From the NCBI RefSeq assembly GCF_030272615.1, contig NC_081413.1, forward strand, positions 447,682,538 to 447,746,537: 64,000 nt of DNA, given 5' to 3'. Shown here piece by piece: positions 1-11,032 of the stretch. Source of the stretch: Cryptomeria japonica (Eukaryota; Streptophyta; Pinopsida; Cupressales; Cupressaceae). The position numbers and the translations under genes were made by a program. How positions within the stretch are numbered: the stretch's first letter is position 1; every line of letters begins with the position of its first letter. Below the pieces are notes generated by a model. That model worked only from the letters and a program-made list of their open reading frames with translations. It had not been told where the DNA came from and made no database searches.

Positions 1-1205
1 AAAAGAGACAATGGAACCTCGTGGTAAAGATGAGAACCATGCCAGGGCGTTTCCCGTGAGACTCTTGGGAAAGAGTCTGTGAAGATAAAGGTCACATAGG
101 AGACTTCTTGGCATAAGATGTGGAATTCTCGGACATGGCCATGGGGATCTCCTTTGCCTTCATACTTGGTGAATTTAGGAATCTCAAATCTTAGGGGATA
201 TGGTGCAATTGATATAGATGGATCATAAGGACAAGGGAAAAATTCTTCGAATGAGTAAGTTTTCCTTTTATTAGTCCTTTGTTTCATGTCCTTGATCATA
301 TTCTTCATGTCTTGAATTTCCTTGATGAGGTCTTGTTGTGGACTTTGATATTGATGAATTGTAATTGCCCCAAGAATTGGATGAACCAAAGAAGGTGTAC
401 CACCACCAATATACTGATATGATGAGGAGGTGGGAATGTGGGATGTGATGACCGATGTCGCTGGGGTTTGAGTGACAGTTGGTTGTGGTCCACAAATGGT
501 TGTGATGGGTTTGAATATGGCTCAGATAAAATTTGCGACATTGTTGGGAGGAAGGGAAGTTTGTGGAATAGAAATATGTGGTTGAATAGAAGGAGGTGGT
601 ATAGAAATTTGTTGGAGAATAGATGAGATCGGATTTGATAGTGGTATGGATGGTAAGGAGGAAGAAGGTGGGATGGAGACTATGGTGGGAGGTACCGTGG
701 GTGGCATTGATTGAGCTTGGATGATTGATGGGGCTGCAATTGATTGAGTTTGAATAGTAGGTGTAGCACTTTATGTGGGAAGTACCGTAGGTGGCATTGA
801 TTGAGTTTGGATGATTGATGGGGCTGCAATTGATTGAGTTTGAATAGTAGGTGCAACACTTTGTATGGGAGAGAGGTTCCCTTGTGGTTGTTGGGCAAAA
901 GTAGATCTATTAAACTCAAGCGGAAGTTGAGCTCCATTTTCAAGAAGAGCTTTTAGAAGTGCAGTAGGATTATGTTTAATAAACTTGTCCATCATCTCTT
1001 GGTTATAAGAATCTGCTAGGAAAGTTTGCACTTCCGGACAAAGTTCATCTTGGCTAACCATGTCAGGATTTTGGCTTTGATCTTGATTTCTAGGTTGCCC
1101 ACTTTGTGTATGATCTTGTGTGGGATCTTCATATAGGACACCAATGTCTAGCATGCCATATTGTTGTTCAGCCATCTTTTTCTTTTGGGATCGAGTTGCA
1201 ACCAT
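1..1205 (-). pseudogene. G1 gag, N-terminal part, truncated by the window edge
   Basis: This is a structural gag protein of a gypsy retrotransposon and would form the particle that packages the element's RNA. The reading frame opens with MVATRSQKKK at 1205. A proline- and glutamine-rich linker follows, and near positions 180-120 comes a stretch reading PKFTKYEGKGDPHGHVREF, which resembles the start of the plant retrotransposon gag core; G2 has the related ELYNGKGDPLTHVKTF. The frame is interrupted by an in-frame TAA near 771, explained by CAA to TAA because the neighbouring repeat copy keeps the glutamine, and by further stops and a frame change near 520. The start is chosen as the first Met after the long non-coding leader. 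It is non-functional as it stands. Confidence 0.7.
691..870 (-). repeat. Two in-frame 90-bp tandem repeats in the G1 gag linker
   Basis: The stretches 691-780 and 781-870 are near-identical 90-bp units, 30 codons each, encoding a peptide with PTIQTQSIAAPSIIQ in its middle. The length keeps the reading frame. One copy carries the CAA to TAA stop and the other keeps CAA. Confidence 0.85.
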
Positions 1206-2260
1206 ACATGATATTTGTGATGAAATGACTTAAGAAATTTGTGATGAAAAGACTTAGAAAATTTGAGGATGATTGATGGAGGAGGTATGGTTTTAGAAGA
1301 AACTTGATGACTAGGTTGTCTTTGGTATGAACATGAAGGATCAATTCGAATGGCAAGTTGTATGAAGGGATATGACCACCCTGATTTGGACGATAGTCAG
1401 TGTTTCAAAGGACAAACATGAATGTTGATGGAGAGGATGGACTCTTAGCTTCTCTCTTAGTCTTATGAAATATGGGATGGACAAAGTTTTGATGCAATTT
1501 TGGACTTGGTGTGGGTAATGACTTGGACAATTGTTTGTGTCTTGACAAGTGTTTTTGCAAAGTGTTTGGGGATAGTGATGTGTTTTTAGTCTTCTCTTGG
1601 CAAGTATGTATCAAACAAAGCAAACACAATGATCAGATGCATATTATCTCACAGACACTCATGCTCATATACAACATTCTTAAGGCTGGCAAAGACAATA
1701 GTCATTGAATCCCAATTGGTTTCTCATCTATGCTTACCCAGAGTGGACACTTAGATGCTTGACCCCACTAGCTCCCCTCCATGACACTGACTTCTCGAGG
1801 CAGCCAAGCATCAATTCCCATGAAAACTCCTCATAGAGAACTTTGTGTCTCTACTAAGGGCCATAAGAATATGGGCCACTTCAGAGGTCCGACCTCCTGC
1901 ACCAATGACTAGAAGGTTTTTGGCCACTATGAACAAGGTGTTTAGTAAGTCTTCCTATTAGGAGCTACCCTTCAAAGTTGTGCAAGTGCAATTGAGGCCT
2001 ATAGCTCAACGAAACACCAAGAACTTAGTAGTCACGCAAGCATGATTGAGATCTTTAGGATCCTACTAAGCACCCAATGTGAGAGTGAACTCTCATGTAG
2101 CCCCAACCATTAACCCTTTCGTAGTCAATGGCCTATTTATTATAGTGAGTTGGGAACCCCAGGTTCAGGTGTACTCACTTGGGTCGTTCCCCTCTTACCT
2201 TCTCAAAGAGCAAGTTGGGAGGGTAGGCCCGCTAGAGGTAAACACACAATCAAATAAGAA

Positions 2261-3527
2261 AAGGTTGGAGGGTCTAGATTTCTGATCGTCTAGTAAGATG
2301 AGAGCATACTTTCCTACCTTTACGCTTTTCTTAAAGACACATAAGACAATGGTTCATTCCATTTTAATTAATATCTAGGTGCCTAATTTAAATAAATGCA
2401 CAATATTTGGTTGAATCAGCTAGGCAACCTGCAAAACCACTTGATTAGTAGTTTGAAAAATGGAGTCTTCAAAAAGCGTCATGCAAAACAACTTGATTAG
2501 TAGTCTGGAAAAACAGAGTCTTCAACAAGCGTCCTGCAAAACAACTTGATTAGTAGTTTAGAAAAATAGAGTCTTCAACAAGCGTCCTTCAAAAAACAAC
2601 AAAATGACAAAAATATTAATTTTTTTGATTTTTTAGGAATGAATAGAAAAACATGAATAAAATATTTTTAACTAATGACAAATGTGGATTTGATGAAAGC
2701 TTTGATGGGTAAATGGGGTTTGACTAGGTTTTTGCCACTTTCCAAGGGATAGGCAAGCGAAAAATGGGGATTTTGGAGGAGAGATGAAGGAATGGGAAAA
2801 TTTGTCCAAGAGGGACAAAGAAGCAAAAGTTGGAGATGGATAATCTGAGAAAAATTTGGAGGTGATTGGATAAAAGGGGAAGGAGTTATGACAAACCCTA
2901 AAAATAGAGAAATATGAGATTTTGGGCTTCAAAAAGTGGATTTTTGGGATAAGGCCTCCAAGGAAGGAAATGTGGAAAATGGCAATGCGGAGAATCTGGT
3001 GAAGTTTGGAGGAAAATGGACTTGAGATAAAGAAGATATGGTGGAAAAATAGAAAAAACATATGGATTTTTTTCTTTTTAAACCTTAGATTTAACAGAGC
3101 AGACAAAAACCCTAGATTTAACAGAGCAGAAACCCTAAATTTAATAGAATAAAAAAAAATGTCAAAGGTCTGGATTTCTGATTGTCTAGATAGACAAGAG
3201 CATAATCTCCTACTTTCACATTTTCCTATGGTTAGACAGATTATATTTAAATAGAGCAGATAACAGGAAATGAAAAAAAAAAATGCAAACTACAGTTAGT
3301 GCCTAAAAATTTTAGACAGATTAATAGAGTAGATAGTAGCACTAAACAGATAGAAAAGTGTCAAAGGTCCAGATTTCTGATTGTCTAGATAGACAAGAGC
3401 ATACTCTCCTATTTTCACACTTTCTTGCAGTCAAAGCATACAGTCGCGCTAAAAATAATAGAAAAGTGAAAGGTCTGGATTTCTGATTGTCTATATAGAC
3501 AAGAGCATACTCTCCTACTTTCACACA
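2261..3527. repeat. Four dispersed copies of a ~65-bp direct repeat in the G1 leader
   Basis: Copies lie at about 2261-2330, 3161-3226, 3360-3427 and 3465-3527. Each contains GATTTCTGATTGTCTA or a close variant, followed by GACAAGAGCATA and a CTCCTA-TTTCAC tail. The last three are close together; the first is 0.9 kb away and more diverged. Confidence 0.8.
2431..2588. repeat. Three tandem ~53-bp repeats in the G1 leader
   Basis: Units 2431-2482, 2483-2535 and 2536-2588 each contain GCAAAACMACTTGATTAGTA and GAGTCTTCAA, ending in AAGCGTC. The second and third are most alike, suggesting stepwise duplication. Confidence 0.85.
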
Positions 3528-3828
3528 AATTATAATTAAACAAAGCAGATAGCAGAGAAAATGACAAACTGGATAATAGGAATTCAAATTCCCACAAAAA
3601 CACTCATGCTAATCGTAGAGCTATCGTGCTAAAACAGAAATAGAAAAAGAATAGAAACAAAAATGAAACAGAAATAGAAAAGAAGCTGTTGCACAAAAAT
3701 ATAGAGCCACTATTCTGGAACCTGCAAAAAAAAAAGTTTTTTTTTTTCTACAGTCACGCTATTCTAGAACCTGCGTCTCACAACTCACAAAAACCTAAAA
3801 AAAAGAATATTAGTTCTTAGGGACGTGG

Positions 3829-3846
3829 GTTCCACTGGGTGTGCCA
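3829..3846 (-). other. G1 candidate primer binding site
   Basis: On the minus strand this begins TGGCACACCCAGTGGAAC and is separated from the LTR end by AAA. G2 has the same three-base AAA spacer before its own TGG. The TGG start and the position argue for a primer site. I cannot name the matching tRNA. Confidence 0.5.
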
Positions 3847-4175
3847 AAATGAAGAGGGGAAAACATATTAAAAGGTTAAATGATCAAAACATAACAAAAA
3901 TAAGCCTGCAAAATGCTAAAATAGCATGAAAAGACCATTTTACCTTCTCCTTCGGATTGAGCTTGATGAAATGAGGATGCACCTTGATAATGCTCCACTT
4001 GATGTGCTCCTTTGATTGCTGGATGTGGATGGCTCTCCAATGTTGTGCACAAATGGAATGGATTCGAAAAATGATAAGAATGAGATTATCAAGTTGCCAA
4101 GATGATTTCCTGGGCTCAAAAGGGCAGCATAAATTTACTAGATTTCAAGATATTTTGAATGAAGGGATGGATCCC

Positions 4176-4185
4176 TATTTTATAG
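4176..4185 (-). promoter_or_regulatory. TATA-like box in the G1 LTR
   Basis: On the minus strand it reads CCTATAAAATAGG around these positions. It lies in the LTR, some 330 bp from the LTR's 3' end. Assigned from the motif alone. Confidence 0.35.
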
Positions 4186-4751
4186 GAAGAGGAGAGGAAA
4201 ACGGATGTCTAGGATGAATTCAAGATGAAGGGCTAAGATTTTCTTGTGAGCTCACACAAGGTCCAAGAGAGGGTGTGGAGACCAAGAAATATGCCTTAAA
4301 GGCATTTCATATCTCCACACTCTGCAAGATGCATTGGAGGAATTAAAAATTCTCCAAAAAAGGATATCATGGGGATTGGAGGAATAAAAAAGAATTAAAA
4401 ATTCCTTGGGAGAGGGGATGCCTAAAGGAATGTGTGATTTCAAAAATCTTAGATTCACCTAGGAAAAGAGCATTTAAAGCTAGTGACTAGATGAAAAGGA
4501 CAAAGAGTTGACTTTGTGGCTAATCATGATGATTAACCATTAACGACTTATTAGGAGGGGGATTAGAGGAAATGTTAGGTGGGATTAATATTTGTAGGAG
4601 AATTTGACTAGGAGATAGAATGAGTGGAGGGAATAAAAAATTAGAAGATTAATGTTATGTGAGTTTAGGGAGTTTCTAGAAGAATGAATTAAGAAGATGA
4701 TTTATAGGAATCATGTAGGTTAACTAATTAATTGAAATTAATTAGCTAAGA

Positions 4752-4756
4752 GGAAG
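4752..4756. repeat. G2 left target-site duplication, GGAAG
   Basis: GGAAG directly precedes the G2 left LTR and matches 12652-12656 exactly. Five bases is the usual duplication length for LTR retrotransposons. Confidence 0.9.
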
Positions 4757-6021
4757 TGTAAAGCGGAAACATCGAACCCTAGTTGTTCTCCCCTCCCCAA
4801 CTCCAAGGAGAGAGAAGGGAGGTCACTAGGGTTGATGGTTTTCACTTAGGAGAGACTTTACATTCAAAAGAGGGGTTGAAACCCACAAGATCCGATCCCA
4901 CACAATGCAGGACTGGATTCTAAATGAGTTTCAAGGGTTAAGACATCAAGGATACCCTCTTTTGTAAAGAATGTAGATAGAAAGATCAAACTAGGAATGT
5001 ATGTAAAAGTAAGAAAGATTCACTTATAGACAGAGATAGGGACACGGGATGAAGCTATAGACCTGAAATTAGTAGTAAAATGTTGAGATGATGCTATCCT
5101 GCAAATTTGAGCGAAAGTTGACAGGACGATGGCGCCCGGAGTGCACATGGTCCTCCGAAAAATCCGCGAAATGAAGGGGGATCTGTTCGTCTCTGCACAA
5201 GGATTCCAGATCTTCAATTATAGCCGCGTACCTACAACCTACACACAGAAAAGAGAGGATGATTGGGGGGTTAGGGATTAGGGGTTTGCCTTTAGGTCAA
5301 ACCCCGGTTTTGGAATTAACCAAGAAATGAGAATGCTGTAAATGTAAATGTTTGTACTGTAAACAAGTACTGATACCTTGTTGTAAGAATGTTTGTATTC
5401 TTACATGTGAAGGTGTAATGTATGTTGTATGTTGTATGTTCTATGTGATCTCCTCTTCAATGGTTGAATCCTTGTCTTGAATGCAACACCTAGCCATGAA
5501 CGGAGACTTAGAATGCTCAATTGCTTGAAGGAATGGTTGAATGCTTGAATGTTTGAATGTTTGAATATCCCTTCCGCCTCTTGCGCACATATGTTTTTCC
5601 TCCCTCCCTTTCTAGGAGAGGAAAAGTAGTTTATATACTTGTCAATTAGGGTTGAGAGACTAATTTTCCCGACCTTAGGCCGACCTAGAAACAATATTTT
5701 CCAATTTGCAAACTTCAAGACCCGATGCCCAATAAGAGACCGGGCCCAAAATAGGGCCAGGGACCAGGGTGCTAGGCGCCATGGTCCTGGGGGACCAGGG
5801 CACTGGGCGCCCTAGTCCTGAAGGACTAGGGCACTAGGCGCCATGGTCCCACCTCTCGGGAAAGCAGGGTGCAAGGAGGGATCAGGCCAAGGTGCAAAAA
5901 GATGCAATTTTTGGTGTCGTAAATAGGTTTCGGGGTCTCCATTCAGGTTCAATGTTGTGCCGCCATCATGAAGACCCAAATGTAGTTGAAATTGCAAGTG
6001 TCACAATTTTAGGATGCTACA
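4757..6021 (-). repeat. G2 3' LTR
   Basis: Bounded by TGTAAAGCGG on the left and GGATGCTACA on the right, giving TG...CA ends. It matches 11401-12651 along its length. In a 215-bp stretch compared by eye (from about 5027) I count about 20 differences, all transitions. It contains a weak copy of the GGACC/GGTCC hairpin near 5124-5153. Confidence 0.92.
5630..5640 (-). promoter_or_regulatory. TATA box of the G2 3' LTR
   Basis: On the minus strand it reads AAGTATATAAACTAC. The same site is kept in the other LTR at 12260-12270. This is the likely core promoter, inferred from the motif and its presence in both LTRs. Confidence 0.5.
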
Positions 6022-6037
6022 TTTAGCCCCCACTTTA
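6022..6037 (-). other. G2 polypurine tract
   Basis: On the minus strand AAAGTGGGGGCTAAA directly precedes the LTR start TGTAGCATCC. Purine richness and adjacency to the 3' LTR identify it as the plus-strand primer for reverse transcription. Confidence 0.75.
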
Positions 6038-6775
6038 GCAGGAGTATAAGCATACGCTTATACTTCTGGTAAAGTACAAGGAAACAATATTGAAAAACTT
6101 TCACCACGTCAAGGAAGCAAGATACACTAGGCCCCCAGTGGACTAAGGATCTTACGACTTTGATTGACAAAGTAAAAGGGAAGATCACGAGGGAGAACCA
6201 TGACTGTCAGTAGTAAGGTTCCCTCACTATGAGTCATGCAAGAAAGATATCAAAAATTTTCAAGGCAAAGCTAAATTTGTCAAGAAATTTTCAAGTATCT
6301 TGGAGAGATATGAACGGGGTGTATGCCCCCCTATGTTAAAGAAATCGCACATGCCTCATCGGGGGTGATTGCTTTAAGGTAGTGATACATATAAGAAATG
6401 AGAAGGGAAAGGAGCATGTTATCACAAGGATTTAGCCCCCAAGTGTGAGATAAGCCCAAGGATAATAGACACAAAACACAAAGCATGAGGTGACTTCGCT
6501 TTCCTCGGGGTTAGTATGTTGTATGATAATTCATGTATATCATATGTATGTATGCATAATTGTTCTTCATTCCCCAATCAAGGAAGGTCACCTAGAAGAA
6601 GGGAACACATGTGTCTTTTGAGTCAACATGAGAGAGACCAAAAGAGAACTCAATGCTTTGCATCATCCTCAAGTAGACAACACTAAGGACAACAAATAGA
6701 AGAATGAGAATAACACATAGAAGAAGTAACAAAAGATATCAAGAGAGGAGGAGAGAGTCTGCTATGCTAATGTTA
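6038..6775 (-). other. G2 3' untranslated region
   Basis: About 740 bp between the stop codon at 6776-6778 and the polypurine tract. I see no further coding frame here. Confidence 0.5.
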
Positions 6776-7843
6776 CTAGTCTAGCACGTCATCAACCCCT
6801 CGATCTTGCTGATCAATATTTTGGGAAGGCAGGAAACACGCTAGAGGAGGGACATCCAACATAGCAAATGGAGCTATCACAAGATCCAAACAAGGGCTAT
6901 GTTCATGTCCCAAGCCACGTTGTTGTTGTCTAGGAGCTAGGATAAGTGCTTTAGAAAATTCATTAGATAAATGGTTATCAACATCAACATATTCATATTC
7001 ACTATGAGAAGAAAGAGGAGTAACATTTTCATCATGAATAACATTTTCATCTATATCATCATCAAGATTTATAAAAATAGGATCTTTAACTCAGACAGGA
7101 TCAAGACCATCATGCACCTTATGTTTAGGAGATTTTGGCTCAATTTTAGGTTGAGGAGAAAATGGAATAATACTAGCTGAAGGTGTTTTTGGGGATTGCA
7201 AGGTTTGAGAAGCAGCTACCTGATCTCGAAGACGATGCTTTCATCGACGTTCATGTGTAGAACGATTTCGTCTAGTCTTAGTAGGAAGTTGAGAAGATTG
7301 ACGAGGAGGAATGTTCTCATCCTTATCACTTGGGTGTTTAGGTTGTGGTCTCTTAGGTTGAACAATAGGAGAAGAGGAAGGTCTCTTCTCTCCATAAGAG
7401 GAAGGAGGAGGAACTACTCCATATAAAGGAGGAATATTTGGTTTAGGAAGGAGACCAAGTCCATGACGAGGAGGTATAGGTCTACTTTTAGGAAGTTTAT
7501 TAGATATAGGCATAGTAGCATTCATAGGGATGGGTTGGGAATCTTCTTGAGGAAAGACATTAGTTTTATCTTTCAAAGGAAGAACTTCCTTCTCAAGAAT
7601 GATAGGAATATCAAGTTTGGGTGTTCTAGGTTCACTTAGAGATAGGATCATATCTGTTTTCCACTTTTGATAAGATTTGAAAAGATGATCACTCCGCGGT
7701 GGAAGAGATTGGAATTGTTTAGGCCAAAAATAATCAATAGGAACGCTAGAAGTTCTTTCAGCTGGTTTAAAGAGACTATGATTGACAGTAACAAATTCAC
7801 CATTATGGGGAAATTTCAAAACACTTGTGAATAGGAGAAGCAA
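6776..7843 (-). pseudogene. G2 polyprotein tail: proline-rich segment and acidic C terminus
   Basis: Downstream of the protease the ancestral frame continues, after a one-base shift near 7820, with LKFPHNGEFVTVNHSLF, a form common just after protease in plant gypsy polyproteins. A basic, proline-rich segment follows, with repeated PxPP and KRPQPKHP. An in-frame TGA (CGA to TGA) occurs near 7230, but the same frame stays coding in character down to the TAG at 6776-6778. The last part is acidic, with NLDDDIDENVIHDENV. The RT that normally follows is absent and the frame ends cleanly, so this looks like an established structure rather than a recent deletion. The function of the tail is unknown. 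Confidence 0.65.
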
Positions 7844-8162
7844 TAGCTTTCATGGAAGATAGCCAAGGATAGCCTAGCTTCACACGAAATTGTTCGGACA
7901 ATGGAATAATAGCAAAACTCACATCAAGGGATTTGTTATGAACCTCAATAGGTAATGTAATAGAACCAATTGCAGGAGAAGAAAATGCATCAAATAGTTT
8001 CACAACCACATTTGTTTCATCATAGATCACTTGATTCAATTGCAAAGTAAAAAGAAATTCTTCAGTAATGACATTAACCATGCAAGAAGGATCAATAAGC
8101 ACTCCAAGGCAAGGTGTATTTTTGACTTTTGCAACTATATATAAAGGACCATCAGGTGCCCT
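7803..8162 (-). pseudogene. G2 retroviral-type aspartic protease domain
   Basis: This domain would cleave the gag polyprotein. It opens with GPLYIVAKVKNTPCLGVLID. The catalytic aspartate is kept in VLIDPSCMVNVI, where plant relatives usually have D-x-G-S/A, so a serine replaces the usual glycine. It ends with the family-typical LGYPWLSSMKAIASPIHKC. It lies in the same frame as the gag C terminus. A one-base frameshift at its end separates it from the tail frame. Confidence 0.7.
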
Positions 8163-10219
8163 AATAGTTTCACTGGAATCAAATGTGATGGAAGGTTCTT
8201 TAGGGATTTTCTGCTGCTCTACAAAGTTAATCACATTCGGAGTCATAGACACAAGACTATCAGGTGAGAAAGAGGAATCATTAGTCTCAATCACATTAGA
8301 GGTATGAGAAGGTAATGGATCAGTAAAAATCTGAAGATTTTGGTTAGGAGGAGCTATAGATGTGTTGCCTTTATCATTCACACCAGAAATAGAGATAGTA
8401 TTATTATCAATCAAATCTTGAATTTTACCCTTTAAAGCAAAACATTTTTCAGTATCATGCCCAGGATGACGATGAAATTGACAAAAAGATTTGTTGTCAA
8501 AATAGGGTGAATTAATCTTTGCAGGATCTATTTTCTTTATAGGAGGAAGAGTGAGCACATTTTGTTCCAATAACTTATTCATAATACTATGCAATGATTC
8601 ATTCAAAGGAGTAAACTTTCTTTCTTTCTTGAAAAACTTAGAAATAGGAGGCACACCTGATGCTACATTCACATTGTTGTTGATGATGTTTTCATTGAAC
8701 TTAATTGACTCTCTGTTCGGTTTAAACTTCCCAAATGGTTGTTGACTACTATCACCCTTATCACTCGGAGCCATAGGATTTTCTTGTTCCATTTGACTCA
8801 CAGTTAGTTGATAATTGTGAAGAGTTGCACACAACTGTTGGAAAGAAGTAAACTCAGAAAACAAAAGTTTTTCTCTAATATCTTTTTGTAAATTAGAAAT
8901 AAACATTCTTTGAATATCATTGTCAGGTACTGGAAAAGAAATTTGAGCATATAAATGCTTATATCTACCAATGAAATTAGTCACTTTTTCTTTAACACCT
9001 TGTTTACAATGCATTAAATCAATCAAAGTAACTTTAGGACTTATATTGTTTTGAAATTGTTGAATAAAAGCATTTGCAAGTTGTTCGAAAGAAGTAATAG
9101 AATAAGCAACGAGCAATACCATTATAGGGCTTTATCTCTTAATGTTCTAGTAAACAGTTTTGCAAGCAACCTTTGGTCATAAGCAAAATCGGTACATATT
9201 GTTTGAAAGGTCTTAACATGTGTTAGAGGATCACCCTTACCATTATAAAGCTCCAAATGCGGAATTTCAACATGTTTAGAGGGGATAGCTCGAAAAATGT
9301 CAAGAGAAAGTGGGCTCGCAACATCAAATGTGGGCACACTAAACTTAGATTGATTCATAGAGGCAATTTGTTGTTGTAAAGAAGAGATAGTTTGTGCAAG
9401 ATTGTTAATGGTCGCTTCAGTCGAAGAGTTCATATTAGACGTCTTAGATTGTGATGGAGGTATTATGTTATTGAAAGAAGGTATTGATTGAGAGTAAGGT
9501 GGTGGGACACTATGATAGTTAGTCATAGGAGATGATTGGAAAGGAGGAACACTACAAGGAGGAATGGAAGGGTTAAATGAATTGCCCCCTTGCGTCATGT
9601 TTATTTGTGGACATATAATAGGAACACTCATTGAAGGAATGAATGAGGAAGTTGGATTGAATGAAGGAAGAGGGTTGATTGAAGAAGAAGGATTGCCCCC
9701 ATGACTAGTGATCATAGGTGGAATGTCTTGTATTGAAGTAGTCATTATGTTTGATGTAAAAGTAGGTATACTAGCAATAGAAGTTATCAAAGGAATAGAA
9801 TGATTAACTTGAGTAGGAGGTTGTGTATAACCCAAAGTTTCGGCACAACTCTTCATAGGCATCACATTTGAATCCACAATGTGTGCAATACCATGCAAAA
9901 TATCAATTCCATTCTTATCACTTTGAACCATATGTTTTAGACCCTCAATTAATGAAAGAGCTTGACTATCAGGGTATTCTTGAGACATCCATTGTCGAAA
10001 ATCATCAAACTGGTTATCCAATTTCGAAAGTTGTTCTACAGAAACCTCATGGAGAGCTTCTTCATCATTAAGAGGATAAGAGGAATTACCCATGTTCCCG
10101 TTAAAAAGGCCATTCAAATTAGGTTCCATCTCCTCAGTAATTAAACCTTGGAAAGACTTAATTCTAAGGCTTCGTCTAACGGGAATAGTGTAAGTAGGGC
10201 TTATTGTTGTAAAACTCAT
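8163..10219 (-). pseudogene. G2 gag with retrotransposon gag core and a zinc-knuckle-like motif
   Basis: The start is the Met at 10219 (MSFTTISPTYTIPVRR). A long serine-, proline- and asparagine-rich region leads to the gag core ELYNGKGDPLTHVKTFQTIC. The core is broken at 9122: the reading RDKAL is followed by TAA and then WYCSL, where relatives have a glutamine before WY, so CAA to TAA is the simplest cause. A one-base shift within about 20 bp then moves the rest into the next frame (SFEQLANAFIQQF onward). Near 8440-8484 lies CQFHRHPGHDTEKC, a variant knuckle seen in plant gypsy gags. With two small lesions repaired the frame would be continuous with protease and tail. Confidence 0.75.
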
Positions 10220-10268
10220 GCACTAAAGAGAGAGAGAATATTTTGAATTTTATAGGTAGCAAATTTCA

Positions 10269-10410
10269 ATAAAATCAGCCAATCTCGTAGATTTAAGCTG
10301 TTAAATACAATCAGGACAATCTCCCGAAATTTCAGAAAAAATGTCAGGGACCGTGGTGAACGGAGTGCACACGGTCCTCGCAACTTTTTTCAAAATTTTC
10401 AGGGATGAAA
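10269..10410. repeat. G2 leader duplication, gag-proximal copy
   Basis: Begins ATAAAATCAGCC and ends CAGGGATGA-A. It shares ATTTCAGAAAAAATGTC, GTGCACACGGTCCTCGCAAC and TTCAAAATTTTCAGGGATG with 10891-11032. It contains the inverted repeat GGACCGTG (10348-10355) and CACGGTCC (10370-10377), a perfect 8-bp stem with a 14-base loop. Confidence 0.85.
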
Positions 10411-10890
10411 GTTATGATGATTTTAAAGCTAATCTGAAAAAATTGAGTGATTTTACGATTTGTAGATAGGCCAAATTAAAGTTGCAATCTCAAAATTGAA
10501 CCCTACCAAGATTGTTGAAAAATGCAAAATTTGAATTTTGAAAAAGAGAGGGAAACTGAAATTTTGAATTTTATGATTTTAGAGGGAATACTGAAAGCAA
10601 TGCAGGCTTTGAAATTTAAAAGTTGACTCGATTTCATGCAAAATTCAAATTTGAAAGTGGAAATCAAAGTTGCCACAATTAAACACTTAACTTCAAAAGT
10701 CACAAATTGTAAAAATTTGAATAAAGCACTGAAATTTCGAATGAATGCCAACACACTTTTCAGATTTAGGACAGTAAGGAACACAATTTTGATACAAATT
10801 TCAATTTCAACAATTTTTGAATGATTATAAGCCTTAATCCAAGCAATCACTAGACCAACTTTGACTTTAATTTTGAAAGTGTTAGAATTG

Positions 10891-11032
10891 ATAAAATCAG
10901 CCAAAATTCTGGATTTTAGCAGAAAAATACAGTAAGATCTAGCTCCCGAAATTTCAGAAAAAATGTCGGGGACAATGGCGCTCGGGGTGCACACGGTCCT
11001 CGCAACTTTTTTCAAAATTTTCAGGGATGAGA
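10891..11032. repeat. G2 leader duplication, LTR-proximal copy
   Basis: Second copy of the segment above. Its inverted repeat is weaker: GGACAATG (10970-10977) against CACGGTCC (10992-10999). Confidence 0.85.

Larger units (their letters stand above)
1206..3828 (-). other. G1 5' leader, about 2.6 kb, non-coding and repeat-rich
   Basis: Between the primer-site-like stretch and the gag start lie about 2.6 kb without a convincing gene. Runs of A, short direct repeats and two repeat families (listed separately) dominate. A 144-codon minus-strand frame at 2672-3106 is rich in F, S, P and H and matches nothing I recognise. Position and content suit an untranslated leader, which is long for a gypsy element. 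Confidence 0.55.
3850..4756 (-). repeat. G1 5' LTR, inner part
   Basis: This part of the G1 LTR runs from its 3' end (CCTCTTCA on the minus strand) up to the G2 insertion. A TATA-like stretch lies at 4176-4185. Its other part is 12657-12847, giving an LTR of about 1.1 kb once G2 and one target copy are removed. Confidence 0.7.

Noticed and set aside
1741-2290. Possible host gene exon in the less AT-rich part of the G1 leader
   Set aside because: No open frame of useful length, no splice pattern, and it lies between the G1 gag and its primer site.
2672-3106. 144-codon minus-strand frame in the G1 leader
   Set aside because: Composition is F, S, P and H rich with no motif; it looks like translated purine-rich leader sequence.
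5401-5718. 105-codon minus-strand frame in the G2 3' LTR
   Set aside because: It lies in the LTR around the promoter region. The partner LTR has only a shorter version, and no domain is visible.
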